In this document: positions 53,490 to 61,670 of the stretch, one piece after another | Numbering within the stretch: the stretch's first letter is position 1 | Layout of the letters: every line of letters begins with the position of its first letter | Assembly (NCBI GenBank): GCA_035645145.1 | Contig: DASQNC010000068.1 | Span: 62,001 to 126,000 of the forward strand | Reading direction: 5' to 3' | Origin: Azospirillaceae bacterium | GTDB taxonomy: Bacteria; Pseudomonadota; Alphaproteobacteria; Azospirillales; Azospirillaceae | Length of the DNA stretch: 64,000 bases | Notes under the pieces: model-generated | Seen by the model: the letters and a program-made list of their open reading frames with translations, nothing else | The model's database searches: none | Told to the model about the DNA's origin: nothing | Made by a program: the position numbers and the translations under genes

Positions 53490-54986
53490 ATGAAGATCAG
53501 CTTCGCCGATCCCGCGCTGCCCACCTCCGGTACGCTTGTCGCTTTCGCCACCGAGGAGCGGCAGTTGTCGTCCACCGCCCGCACACTGGACGAGCGTTCG
53601 GGCGGGCTCATCGCCCGCGCCATGGCCGGCGGCCGGTTCGCCGGCAAGGCGAACGAGCTGCTGCCGGTGACGTTGCCGGCCGGCCTGGGGCCGGACCAGG
53701 TCCTGCTGGTCGGTCTGGGCAAGGCGGAGAAGGCGGACGAAGCGGCGGCCCACGCGGCCGGCGGCACGGTGGTCGGGGCGCTGAACCGCGCCGGCCGGAC
53801 GGAAGCGGCCGTGGCCTTGGACGCGGTTCCGGGCGCCAAGCTGTCGGCGGCGCAGATGGCGGCCGAGTTCGCCTTCGGCGCGCGGCTCGCCTCCTACCGT
53901 TTCGACAAGTACCGGACGAAGGAAAAGGCGGAGCAGAAGCCGAGCCTGCAGGCGCTCGCGATCGGCGTGCCCGAATCCGGGGCCGCGGGGAAGGCCTACC
54001 AGGATCTGGAAAAGGTCGCGGACGGCGTCTTCCTGACCCGCGATCTGGTGAACGAACCCGGAAACGTCATCTACCCCGAGACCCTGGCCGAGCGTTGCCT
54101 TGAGCTGACCAAGCTGGGTGTCGAGGTCGGGATCCTCGACGAGACGCAGATGGCCACGCTCGGGATGGGCGCACTGCTGGGCGTCGCCCAGGGCAGCGAC
54201 CGGCCGCCGCGGCTGATCGTCATGCGCTGGAACGGCGGGGCCAAGGGCGACAGGCCGGTGGCCTTCGTCGGCAAGGGCGTCACCTTCGACACCGGCGGCA
54301 TCTCGCTGAAGCCCGGTCCCGGCATGTGGGACATGAAATTCGACATGGCCGGTGCCGCCGCCGTGATCGGCGCCATGGCCGCCCTCGCCGGACGCAAGGC
54401 CAAGGCCAACGTCGTCGCCGTGGTCGGCGCGGTCGAGAACATGCCGGGCAGCAATGCCCAGCGCCCGGGCGACATCGTGACCTCCATGTCCGGGCAGACC
54501 ATCGAGGTCCTGAACACGGACGCCGAGGGCCGCCTCGTGCTGGCCGATGCCGTCTGGTACACGCAGGAAACCTTCAAGCCGCGCCTGATGGTCGACCTCG
54601 CCACCCTGACCGGCGCCATCCTGGTTGCGCTCGGCAACGAGCATGCCGGCCTGTTCGCCAACGACGACGCACTGGCCGACCAGCTGCTCGCGGCCGGCCG
54701 CAAGACCGGCGAAAAGCTGTGGCGGATGCCGCTGTCCGACGCCTACGACAAGATGATCGACGCCGATCAGGCGGACATCAAGAACATCGCCGGCGGGACG
54801 CGCGACGCCGGTTCGATCGTCGGGGCGCAGTTCATCCAGCGCTTCACCAACGGCGTTCCGTGGGCGCACCTGGACGTGGCCGGCACCGTGTGGAGCAACA
54901 AGGACACGCCGACCGGTCCGAAGGGCGCGACCGGCTACGGCGTCCGGCTGCTCGACCGCTTCATCGCGGACAATTTCGAGGGCTGA
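53490..54986 (+). CDS. pepA: Leucyl aminopeptidase (M17)
   Basis: 498 aa cytosolic di-metal aminopeptidase. The catalytic domain has FVGKGVTFDTGGISLKPG, the signature VLNTDAEGRLVLADA, and MVDLATLTGAI; metal ligands Asp and Glu are intact. The N-terminal macro-like domain occupies about 1-160. PepA trims peptides and in some bacteria also binds DNA as a transcription factor. AAAGGACAATC precedes the ATG at a suitable distance. Its stop is four bases before the probable holC start. Confidence 0.97.
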   Translation: MKISFADPALPTSGTLVAFATEERQLSSTARTLDERSGGLIARAMAGGRFAGKANELLPVTLPAGLGPDQVLLVGLGKAEKADEAAAHAAGGTVVGALNRAGRTEAAVALDAVPGAKLSAAQMAAEFAFGARLASYRFDKYRTKEKAEQKPSLQALAIGVPESGAAGKAYQDLEKVADGVFLTRDLVNEPGNVIYPETLAERCLELTKLGVEVGILDETQMATLGMGALLGVAQGSDRPPRLIVMRWNGGAKGDRPVAFVGKGVTFDTGGISLKPGPGMWDMKFDMAGAAAVIGAMAALAGRKAKANVVAVVGAVENMPGSNAQRPGDIVTSMSGQTIEVLNTDAEGRLVLADAVWYTQETFKPRLMVDLATLTGAILVALGNEHAGLFANDDALADQLLAAGRKTGEKLWRMPLSDAYDKMIDADQADIKNIAGGTRDAGSIVGAQFIQRFTNGVPWAHLDVAGTVWSNKDTPTGPKGATGYGVRLLDRFIADNFEG

Positions 54987-54990
54987 CCGG

Positions 54991-55440
54991 CTGGCCGACG
55001 TCCGCTTCTACCATCTCCAGCGCCAGCCGCTGGAGGATGCCCTGCCCCGCCTGCTGGAGACCGTCCTCCAGCGGGGGCACCGGGTGGTGGTCCGCCTGGG
55101 TTCGGCCGAGCGGGTCGCACAGATGAACCTGCATCTGTGGACCTTCCGGCCGGACAGTTTCCTGCCGCACGGGTCGTCGGCGGACGGGAACGCGGACCAG
55201 CAGCCGGTCTATCTGACGGACGCGGACGAGAATCCGAATGGTGCGGACGTGCTGGTCCTGGCCGACCGGGCCTGGACCACGGACCTTTCCGGTTTCGCCA
55301 TCGTCTGCAACATGTTCGACGGCAACGATGCCGAGGCGCTGGCCGAAGCGCGCCGTCGCTGGAAGTCGGCGAAGGACGCCGGCCACACCATGACCTACTG
55401 GCAACAGGCCGAACGCGGCGGCTGGGACAAGAAGGCCTGA
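54991..55440 (+). CDS. holC: DNA polymerase III chi subunit, probable CTG start
   Basis: 149 aa. The family N-terminus is VRFYHLQRQPLEDALPRLL, followed by GHRVVVRLGSAERVAQMN, LWTFRPDSFLPHG, PVYLTDADENPNGADVLVL and a TYWQQAERGGWDKKA end, as in alphaproteobacterial HolC. A conventional start is first seen at GTG 55084, which would delete about 31 conserved residues. CTG at 54991 immediately before GCC-GAC-GTC-CGC gives a normal length, with GAGG nine bases upstream. ATT at 54973 is the other candidate. Chi links the clamp loader to SSB. It lies four bases after pepA, the usual pepA-holC pair. Confidence 0.88.
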   Translation: MADVRFYHLQRQPLEDALPRLLETVLQRGHRVVVRLGSAERVAQMNLHLWTFRPDSFLPHGSSADGNADQQPVYLTDADENPNGADVLVLADRAWTTDLSGFAIVCNMFDGNDAEALAEARRRWKSAKDAGHTMTYWQQAERGGWDKKA

Positions 55441-55468
55441 GCCCCCTCCCGCCGGAGCGGGAGGGGGC
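55441..55468 (+). terminator. Hairpin at the holC stop
   Basis: GCCCCCTCCCGC (55441-55452), loop CGGA, GCGGGAGGGGGC (55457-55468). A perfect 12-bp stem starts directly after the stop codon. There is no T-run; very likely the 3' end of the pepA-holC message. Confidence 0.6.
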
Positions 55469-55612
55469 CTGCCCAACGTGGGTGGAGCCGGGGCTTATAC
55501 CGCCGAGTGCATATCCCCCTGCACGCGGCTTGGTCCTCAGGCGCTGGCGCTCCGCTTGGCTTGCGCCCCCCCTGTTGGAACCTTGGGGCGGCGCGGGGCG
55601 GTCGCGCCCGTT

Positions 55613-55642
55613 GCCCAGCGAAAGTCAAAACTTTCGCTGGGC
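55613..55642. terminator. Hairpin after fahA
   Basis: GCCCAGCGAAAGT (55613-55625), loop CAAA, ACTTTCGCTGGGC (55630-55642), a perfect 13-bp stem five bases from the fahA stop. From the minus strand the loop reads TTTG. Probably the end of hmgA-fahA. Confidence 0.6.
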
Positions 55643-55646
55643 GGTA

Positions 55647-56633
55647 TCACGGCCCCTCGTACTTCTCCACCACCTGGTCGATCGCGCCGAAGATGTCGTT
55701 CCCGTGCTCGTCGATCATTTCGATCCGCACGCGATCGCCGAACGTCATGAACGGCGTGGACGGCTTGCCCTGCTCAAGGGTCTCCAGCATCCGTTTCTCG
55801 GCCAGGCACGAAGAACCCACCGACCGGTCCCGGTTCGCGACGGTGCCCGACCCGATGATCGTGCCGGCCGCAAGCGCGCGGGTCTTCGCCGCGTGGGCGA
55901 TGAGCTGGCCGAAGTCGAACACCATGTCGACGCCGGCATTGGGCTGGCCGAAGAGGTCGCCGTTCAAAGAGGTGCGCAACGGCAGGTTCAGTTTCCGCCC
56001 GTCCCAGCGGTCGCCGATGGAGTCCGGGGACACCGCGACCGGGGAGAACGAGGAGGCGGGCTTCGACTGGAAGAACCCGAACCCCTTGGCCAGCTCGCCC
56101 GGGATCAGGTTCCGCAGGCTGACGTCGTTGCACAGCATGACCAGTTTGATGTGCTTGGCGGCCTCGTCCGCGGACACGCCCATCGGCACATCGTCGGTCA
56201 CCACCGCCACCTCGGCCTCGAAGTCGATCCCCCAGGCCTCGTCGGCGACGCGGATCGGATCCCGCGGGCCGAGGAAGCCGTCGGAGCCGCCCTGGTACAT
56301 CAGGGGATCGGTCCAGAAGGACTCCGGCAGTTCCGCGCCGCGGGCCTTCCGGACCAGTTCCACATGGACCACGTACGCCGACCCGTCGGCCCACTGGTAG
56401 GCCCGGGGAAGCGGCGCGCGGCACTTGGCCGGATCGAAGGGATGGCCGGTGACCACCTTCTGGTCCAGGCGGTGGAAGACATCGCGCAGGCGTTGTTCGA
56501 CATTGGCCCAGTCGTCCAGGGCCGCCTGCAGGGTCGGCGCGATCTCGGGCACCGCCGTGTAGCGCAGCAGGTCCCAGCTCACCACCACCAGCGTGCCGTC
56601 ACGGCCGCCCAGCTTGAGGGTCGCGAGCTTCAT
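55647..56633 (-). CDS. Fumarylacetoacetate hydrolase family enzyme
   Basis: 328 aa. It should split fumarylacetoacetate to fumarate and acetoacetate at the end of tyrosine/homogentisate breakdown. The FAH fold is shown by GIDFEAEVAVVTDDVP with the metal-binding Glu, MLCNDVSLRNLIPGELAKG, QSKPASSFSPVAVSPD, and FGQLIAHAAKTRALAAGTIIGSGTVAN. The N-terminal 60 residues (MKLATLKLGGRDG) are the small SH3-like part. Shorter than eukaryotic FAH (about 420), typical for this bacterial group. It overlaps hmgA by four bases, so the substrate assignment rests mainly on context; maleylacetoacetate isomerase is not in the window. Confidence 0.85.
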   Translation of the reverse strand: MKLATLKLGGRDGTLVVVSWDLLRYTAVPEIAPTLQAALDDWANVEQRLRDVFHRLDQKVVTGHPFDPAKCRAPLPRAYQWADGSAYVVHVELVRKARGAELPESFWTDPLMYQGGSDGFLGPRDPIRVADEAWGIDFEAEVAVVTDDVPMGVSADEAAKHIKLVMLCNDVSLRNLIPGELAKGFGFFQSKPASSFSPVAVSPDSIGDRWDGRKLNLPLRTSLNGDLFGQPNAGVDMVFDFGQLIAHAAKTRALAAGTIIGSGTVANRDRSVGSSCLAEKRMLETLEQGKPSTPFMTFGDRVRIEMIDEHGNDIFGAIDQVVEKYEGP

Positions 56634-57781
56634 TCCCCAGCCTCCTTGCGGGCGGGCCCCTTCCAACTGTCGACGTAGCCATTGAATTCGACGCCTTCGG
56701 GCAGCGAACCGATCTCCAGCGCGTCGCGGCTGTCGATCATCACGGCGTATTCGTCGGTGCCGGGCTTGGTCTGCTCGAACATGCGGGCCAACGCCTTGGG
56801 ATGCGGACCGTGGGTGTGGCCGCACGGGTGCAGGGTGACCATGCCGGGATGGATGTTGTCCCGGCTGAAGAAGTCGCCGGCGTGATAGAAGATGACCTCG
56901 TCGTAATCGTCGTTGTTGTGGAAGAACGGGATCTTGATGGCGCCCGGATCCGTCTCGAAGGGGCGCGGGACGAAGGTGCAGACGACGAAGCGGTTGGCCA
57001 CGAAGGTGGTGTGCGCGCTCGGCGGCAGGTGGTAGCGGTGGGACATCAGCGGGCGGATGTCCTTCACGTTGATCCGCACCGGCATCAGGTCCCCGTGCCA
57101 GCCCACCGCATCCAGCGGATTGAACGGGTAGGTGATGGTCGAGATCTGGCCGCGGCGCTTGAGTTCGACCTGCCAGGTCTGATTGCCCTGCTGGGCCTTG
57201 AAGGCGTCGTCGATGGCGGGAACGTCGAGCATCGCCGGGTCGAAGATGGCGTGGTTGCCGACCACCCCCTTCTCCGGAAGCATGTAGCTGGAGTTGGTCG
57301 CCTCGATGAGCAGGAACGACGCGTCGCCGTCGCACTCCACCCGCCACATCGTGGAGCGGGGCAGCATGATGTAGTCGCCGGCCTGGAAGGCCAGGTGGCC
57401 GTAATCGCAGTACAGATGCCCGCTGCCCTGGTGGACGAACAGGAGTTCGTCCCCATCGGCGTTGCGGGCCAACTTCGCCATTTTGCCCGAGGTGCGCCAG
57501 AACCGCATCCGGACGTGGGCGTTGTAAAGCACCTCGACCGCACTCCAGGGCGTGCCGGACACCGCGTCCGCCCTGGTCAGGTCGAAGGCGCGCGGGCGCA
57601 ACGGGCCGTCCCAGTCCACCCAACCGGTCGGCGGATTCCGGTGGTACATGTGGGTGGCGGGCCCGAAGAACCCCTCCTTCCCAAGTTCGCGTTCGAACGT
57701 GCCGGGCGGCAGGTCGGCATGGGCTTGGCGCGAGGCCACCCCCTCCACCCGCGGCACCGCGATCCATTGCCTGGAAGCCAT
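56630..57781 (-). CDS. hmgA: Homogentisate 1,2-dioxygenase (short form)
   Basis: 383 aa. It opens the ring of homogentisate with O2 and Fe2+. The double cupin body has HMYHRNPPTGWVDWDG, then the iron-binding region FFHNNDDYDEVIFYHAGDFF, with His and Glu ligands, and VTLHPCGHTHGPHPKA with the last His. It is 50-60 residues shorter than the 430-450 aa form of pseudomonads and eukaryotes, which seems normal for an alphaproteobacterial subgroup. GGAGGAGA precedes the ATG. It is first in hmgA-fahA and diverges from a MarR regulator. Confidence 0.92.
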   Translation of the reverse strand: MASRQWIAVPRVEGVASRQAHADLPPGTFERELGKEGFFGPATHMYHRNPPTGWVDWDGPLRPRAFDLTRADAVSGTPWSAVEVLYNAHVRMRFWRTSGKMAKLARNADGDELLFVHQGSGHLYCDYGHLAFQAGDYIMLPRSTMWRVECDGDASFLLIEATNSSYMLPEKGVVGNHAIFDPAMLDVPAIDDAFKAQQGNQTWQVELKRRGQISTITYPFNPLDAVGWHGDLMPVRINVKDIRPLMSHRYHLPPSAHTTFVANRFVVCTFVPRPFETDPGAIKIPFFHNNDDYDEVIFYHAGDFFSRDNIHPGMVTLHPCGHTHGPHPKALARMFEQTKPGTDEYAVMIDSRDALEIGSLPEGVEFNGYVDSWKGPARKEAGE

Positions 57782-57945
57782 GGGACGTCTCCTCCAAGAC
57801 GATGCTGCCGGACAACCGTGCGGGCCCGGCGACGGTTCACCCCGGGCCGGGACCGCCCAACGTTGTCTTGGCGCGCGTCGGGGGTTCGCACGCACGGGTT
57901 TGCATCGGCCCGGCCGGGTGGTATGTAAGCCCGCATTGGTTTCAC

Positions 57946-58470
57946 ATGCAACGACCCGAACGCGCCCTTGCCAACCCCGAGGCGGCCGATACCGGCCGGC
58001 AGATGCCGCATGCCCTCAGGTTGGAGGAGTTCCTGCCCTACCGCCTGTCGGTGGTCTCCAACCGGATCAGCCGGGCGCTGGCCGGCCTTTACGAGGACCG
58101 GTTCGGCATCACGCCCGCCGAGTGGCGCCTGATCGCCATCCTCGCCCGCTTCGGCCCGTTGTCGGCCGGCGGAGTGGCCGAGCGGTCGGCCATGGACAAG
58201 GTGCAGGTCAGCCGGGCGGTGGCCAAGGCGGTGGAGGCCGGCCTGGTGGACCGCCGAACCGACCGGACGGACCGGCGGCGGTCCGTCCTGACCCTTACCG
58301 CGCGGGGGCAGGAGGTGCACGACCGGATCGTCCCGCTGGCCCGCGATCTGGACGCGCGGATCGAGTCCGCGCTGTCGGCGCCGGAGCATGGGCGGCTGAT
58401 GGATTTGCTGGGTCGTCTGGACGCCGCCGTCGCCGTCCTGTCACCGCCGGAGGGGCCGAACCGGGGATGA
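57946..58470 (+). CDS. MarR-family transcriptional regulator
   Basis: 174 aa. A winged helix typical of MarR (about 40-140): LSVVSNRISRALAGLYEDRF, EWRLIAILARFGPLSAGGVA, MDKVQVSRAVAKAVEAGLV, then the wing DRRTDRTDRRRSVLTLTARG. It sits divergent to hmgA-fahA, 164 bp away, and is the natural candidate regulator of homogentisate degradation, with homogentisate or a related aromatic acid as ligand; this is inferred from position. ATG at 57946 was chosen; the frame is open 48 codons upstream without family similarity. Confidence 0.88.
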   Translation: MQRPERALANPEAADTGRQMPHALRLEEFLPYRLSVVSNRISRALAGLYEDRFGITPAEWRLIAILARFGPLSAGGVAERSAMDKVQVSRAVAKAVEAGLVDRRTDRTDRRRSVLTLTARGQEVHDRIVPLARDLDARIESALSAPEHGRLMDLLGRLDAAVAVLSPPEGPNRG

Positions 58471-58521
58471 ATCCACCGGTGTCGGGAACCTTCGGTGGGC
58501 CGGTTCCCGTTGCCCCCTGGA

Positions 58522-58535
58522 TACACCCTGGTGTA
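58522..58535. promoter_or_regulatory. TACACC-CT-GGTGTA dyad upstream of aroQ
   Basis: A perfect palindrome with 6-bp arms and a 2-bp centre, 31 bp before the aroQ start and 51 bp after the MarR stop. A TTGCCC at 58510 could serve as a -35, placing the dyad over the promoter spacer. It looks like a repressor operator; the binding protein is unknown. Confidence 0.45.
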
Positions 58536-58566
58536 AGCACCACCCCGGTTCCATTACGCTGGATGG

Positions 58567-59028
58567 ATGATTCCTGTGCCTGCCGAGCCGTCGGTCCTGA
58601 TCCTGAACGGCCCGAACCTCAACATGCTGGGGGTCCGGGAAACGGACGTCTACGGGACGGAAACGCTGGGCGACATCGAATCCGCATGCCAGGAGCGTGC
58701 CGCGGACCTGGGCCTTGCGATCGAGTTCAAGCAGTCGAACATCGAGGGCGAGCTGGTCGGCTGGATCCAGGCGGCCCGAGTCGAGCACGACGGGATCATC
58801 ATCAACGCGGGGGCATACACCCACACCTCGATCGCAATCCTCGACGCCTTGTTGCTGACGCAATTGCCGGTGATCGAGGTCCACCTGTCGAACGTCTTCC
58901 GCCGCGAGGCGTTCCGTCACCATTCCTATGTCTCGCAGGCGGCGCGGGGCGTGATTTGCGGGCTTGGCAGCCACGGCTACCTACTGGCGCTGGATGCCAT
59001 GGCCCGCATGATCGAGGACGGCGTTTGA
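58567..59028 (+). CDS. aroQ: Type II 3-dehydroquinate dehydratase
   Basis: 153 aa, dodecameric enzyme of the shikimate pathway. The start SVLILNGPNLNMLGVRE contains the substrate-loop Arg/Tyr region, with the catalytic Tyr in TDVYGTETLG. IINAGAYTHTSIAILDAL and VIEVHLSNVFRREAFR are the other conserved segments. It is first in aroQ-accB-accC, a conserved alphaproteobacterial and gammaproteobacterial cluster. Confidence 0.97.
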   Translation: MIPVPAEPSVLILNGPNLNMLGVRETDVYGTETLGDIESACQERAADLGLAIEFKQSNIEGELVGWIQAARVEHDGIIINAGAYTHTSIAILDALLLTQLPVIEVHLSNVFRREAFRHHSYVSQAARGVICGLGSHGYLLALDAMARMIEDGV

Positions 59029-59067
59029 CCGTCGACCTCGGTTCACAAGGCTAGGACATATCGGGCA

Positions 59068-59547
59068 ATGGCCAACTCCAACTCCAATTCCAACTTCGAC
59101 ATCAACGACGATCTGGTGCGCCGTCTCGCGCGCCTGCTCGAAGAGACGAACCTGGCGGAAATCGAGTTCGCCGAGGGCCAGAAGCGCCTGCGCATCAGCC
59201 GCGGGGTCCCGCAGCACACGGCGGTCGTCGCGGCGGCATCGGCGCCGGCGGCCCCCGCCCAGGCTGCGGCCACGGCGGCCGAGGTGGTGGCGGGTCCCGT
59301 GACGGCCAAACATCCCGGCGCCCTCACCTCGCCCATGGTCGGGACGGCCTACACGGCCCCCGAGCCGGGCGCGGCACCGTTCGTCCGGGTCGGCGACAAC
59401 GTAAAGGCCGGCCAGACCGTCCTGATCATCGAGGCCATGAAGGTCATGAATCCGATCAAGGCCCACAAGGGCGGCACCGTCACGCAGATCCTGGTTGCCG
59501 ATGCGCAACCGGTGGAGTTCGGCGAAGTCCTGATGGTCATCGAATAA
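59068..59547 (+). CDS. accB: Biotin carboxyl carrier protein of acetyl-CoA carboxylase
   Basis: 159 aa. The C-terminal biotinyl domain (about 85-159) carries Lys125 in EAMKVMN, the biotin site. A flexible Ala/Pro-rich linker covers about 54-80. The N-terminus is unusual, MANSNSNSNSNFDIND, with Asn-Ser repeats that may come from slippage. With AccC it forms the biotin carboxylase half of acetyl-CoA carboxylase, supplying malonyl-CoA for fatty acids. It begins 39 bp after aroQ. Confidence 0.96.
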   Translation: MANSNSNSNFDINDDLVRRLARLLEETNLAEIEFAEGQKRLRISRGVPQHTAVVAAASAPAAPAQAAATAAEVVAGPVTAKHPGALTSPMVGTAYTAPEPGAAPFVRVGDNVKAGQTVLIIEAMKVMNPIKAHKGGTVTQILVADAQPVEFGEVLMVIE

Positions 59548-59558
59548 GGCGCCCGGCC

Positions 59559-60902
59559 ATGTTCGAAAAGGTGCTGATCGCCAACCGTGGCGAAATCGCG
59601 CTGCGCATCCACCGCGCCTGCCGCGAGATGGGTATCGCAACCGTCGCCGTTCACTCCACCGCCGACGCGGACGCCATGCATGTCCGCCTCGCGGACGAAA
59701 GCGTGTGCATCGGCCCCGCATCCGCCCGCGACAGCTACCTGAACATCCCTGCCATCCTCAGCGCCGCGTCCATCACCGGGGCCGACGCGATCCATCCGGG
59801 AATCGGCTTCCTTGCCGAGAACTCCCAGTTCGCCGAGATGGTGGAGGAGCACGGGTTCACCTGGATCGGCCCCTCGCCCGAGCACATCCGCATCATGGGC
59901 GACAAGGTCACCGCCAAGGAGACCGTGCAGCGCCTGGGCCTTCCCACGGTGCCGGGGTCCGACGGGTCGGTGGACACGCTGGAGGAAGCCGTCGAGATCG
60001 CGCGTCGCATTGGTTTCCCGGTCCTGATCAAGGCGGCGGCCGGCGGCGGCGGCAAGGGCATGAAGGTGGCGCAGGACATGGACGGCCTGCGCGAGGCCTA
60101 CCAGCTCGCTCGCGGCGAGGCGCGGGCCGCCTTCGGCAATGATCAGGTCTACATCGAGAAATACCTGACCCGGCCGCGGCACATCGAGATCCAGCTCCTC
60201 GGCGACGGCCGGAATGTGGTGCACTTCGGGGAACGCGACTGCTCGCTCCAGCGTCGGCACCAGAAGGTTCTGGAGGAAGCGCTGTCACCGGCCCTGAACA
60301 GCACCCAACGGGACAGGATCGGCACCCTGGCGGCCTCCACCGCCCGCGAACTCGGATACAAGAGCGCGGGCACCATGGAGTTCCTGTACGAGGACGGGCA
60401 GTTCTACTTCATCGAGATGAACACCCGCCTGCAGGTCGAGCACACCATCTCGGAAATGATCACCGGCATCGACCTGGTGCGCGAGCAGATCCGCGTCGCA
60501 ACCGGTGCGCCGCTGGGCTACACGCAGGCCGACATCCGGTTCCACGGCCACGCCATCCAGTGCCGCCTCAATGCGGAAAGCCCGGTGACCTTCATGCCCT
60601 CGCCCGGCAGGATCGACGGGTATCACGCGCCGGGCGGCCTCGGGATCCGGGTGGACTCGGCCCTTTACGATGGCTACCGGGTACCGTCCCACTACGACAG
60701 CCTGATCGCCAAGCTGGTTGTTCATGGCAACACCCGCAACGAATGCCTGATGCGGCTGCGCCGCGCGCTGGAGGAGTTCGTGATCGGCGGCGTGGAGACC
60801 ACCCTGCCCCTGCATCAGCGAATCATCGCGGAGCCGGACTTCCTGAACGGCGACTACGACATTCGGTGGCTGGAGAAGTTCATCGCCAAGTCGGACGCCT
60901 GA
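59559..60902 (+). CDS. accC: Biotin carboxylase subunit of acetyl-CoA carboxylase
   Basis: 447 aa ATP-grasp enzyme that carboxylates biotin on AccB. The N-domain has FEKVLIANRGEIALRI, the glycine-rich ATP loop KAAAGGGGKGMKVA, FHEIEMNTRLQVEH-like YFIEMNTRLQVEHTISE with catalytic residues, and the C-domain RLNAESPVTFMPSPG. Length and all motifs are standard. It is 11 bp after accB and closes the operon at a strong hairpin. Confidence 0.98.
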   Translation: MFEKVLIANRGEIALRIHRACREMGIATVAVHSTADADAMHVRLADESVCIGPASARDSYLNIPAILSAASITGADAIHPGIGFLAENSQFAEMVEEHGFTWIGPSPEHIRIMGDKVTAKETVQRLGLPTVPGSDGSVDTLEEAVEIARRIGFPVLIKAAAGGGGKGMKVAQDMDGLREAYQLARGEARAAFGNDQVYIEKYLTRPRHIEIQLLGDGRNVVHFGERDCSLQRRHQKVLEEALSPALNSTQRDRIGTLAASTARELGYKSAGTMEFLYEDGQFYFIEMNTRLQVEHTISEMITGIDLVREQIRVATGAPLGYTQADIRFHGHAIQCRLNAESPVTFMPSPGRIDGYHAPGGLGIRVDSALYDGYRVPSHYDSLIAKLVVHGNTRNECLMRLRRALEEFVIGGVETTLPLHQRIIAEPDFLNGDYDIRWLEKFIAKSDA

Positions 60903-60927
60903 CACGCACCGAGCATTCGCCACAAAC

Positions 60928-60966
60928 GGAAAAGGGCCGGCGGGGATAACCCGCCGGCCCTTTTCC
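60928..60966. terminator. Terminator after accC, also facing the LuxR gene
   Basis: GGAAAAGGGCCGGCGGG (60928-60944), loop GATAA, CCCGCCGGCCCTTTTCC (60950-60966). A perfect 17-bp stem whose TTTTCC end serves the plus strand, and whose minus-strand copy also ends in TTTTCC for the gene at 61005-61670. Confidence 0.85.
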
Positions 60967-61004
60967 TTGATATTGGACCCGTCGCCCGCCGGGGGAATGC
61001 CCCC

Positions 61005-61670
61005 TCAGCTCCGCTCCATCTCGGCAGCGGCAATAACGGCCTGGGTACGGTTTTTGACGCCGAGCGATTTGAAGATCGCGGTGACGTGAATCTTCACCGT
61101 ACCTTCGGACAGGCCCAGCTCGTACGCAATCTGCTTGTTCGACTTGCCTTCGCGCAGGCAGTTCAGCACTTCCCACTGGCGTTGGGTGAGAATCGCGTTG
61201 CCCGGGCGCGTCGCTGTCGCAGTGCCGTTCCCGCCGCCCGCCGGACCGTCCGCCAGGGAGAACGCGGCGTCACCGGCCGACATGAGCGCCGCCGGCGGAA
61301 CATAGATGCCGCCGCTGAACACCAGGTTCAGGGCACTGAGCATGACTTTGACGCTGGACGACTTCGGGATGTAGCCGGACGCGCCATGGGCCAGGGCGGC
61401 CCGCATATCGGCCACGCTCTCGGACGCGGAGACCACGACCACGGGCGCATTCTCGTTCAAGCGCTCCCGCAGGGTCTCGATGCCCTCGAACCCCGGCCAC
61501 CCCGGCATCTGCAGGTCGATCAGCACAAGGTCGAGGTTCGGCGAGGCCTCGTCCATCACCTCGTCGAAGGTGCTCGCGTCCACGAAGGTCGCATCCGGGG
61601 TCAACTGCTCCAGCAGTCGCCGCAGGCCCTCGCGAAACAGCAGATGATCGTCACCAACCAGGATTCGCAT
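61005..61670 (-). CDS. NarL/FixJ-type response regulator
   Basis: 221 aa. The receiver (1-120) starts MRILVGDDHLLFREGLRRLL with acidic pair Asp7-Asp8 and phosphoacceptor Asp52 in LIDLQMPG; the conserved Lys is in YIPKSSS. A Gly/Ala linker leads to a LuxR-type HTH (about 158-218): LTQRQWEVLNCLREGKSNKQ, LSEGTVKIHVTAIFKSL. I used ATG at 61670; an in-frame extension of 13 codons to 61709 exists. No histidine kinase is adjacent. It resembles the other two LuxR-type genes in this 3-kb stretch (NRTQA ending). Confidence 0.92.
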   Translation of the reverse strand: MRILVGDDHLLFREGLRRLLEQLTPDATFVDASTFDEVMDEASPNLDLVLIDLQMPGWPGFEGIETLRERLNENAPVVVVSASESVADMRAALAHGASGYIPKSSSVKVMLSALNLVFSGGIYVPPAALMSAGDAAFSLADGPAGGGNGTATATRPGNAILTQRQWEVLNCLREGKSNKQIAYELGLSEGTVKIHVTAIFKSLGVKNRTQAVIAAAEMERS

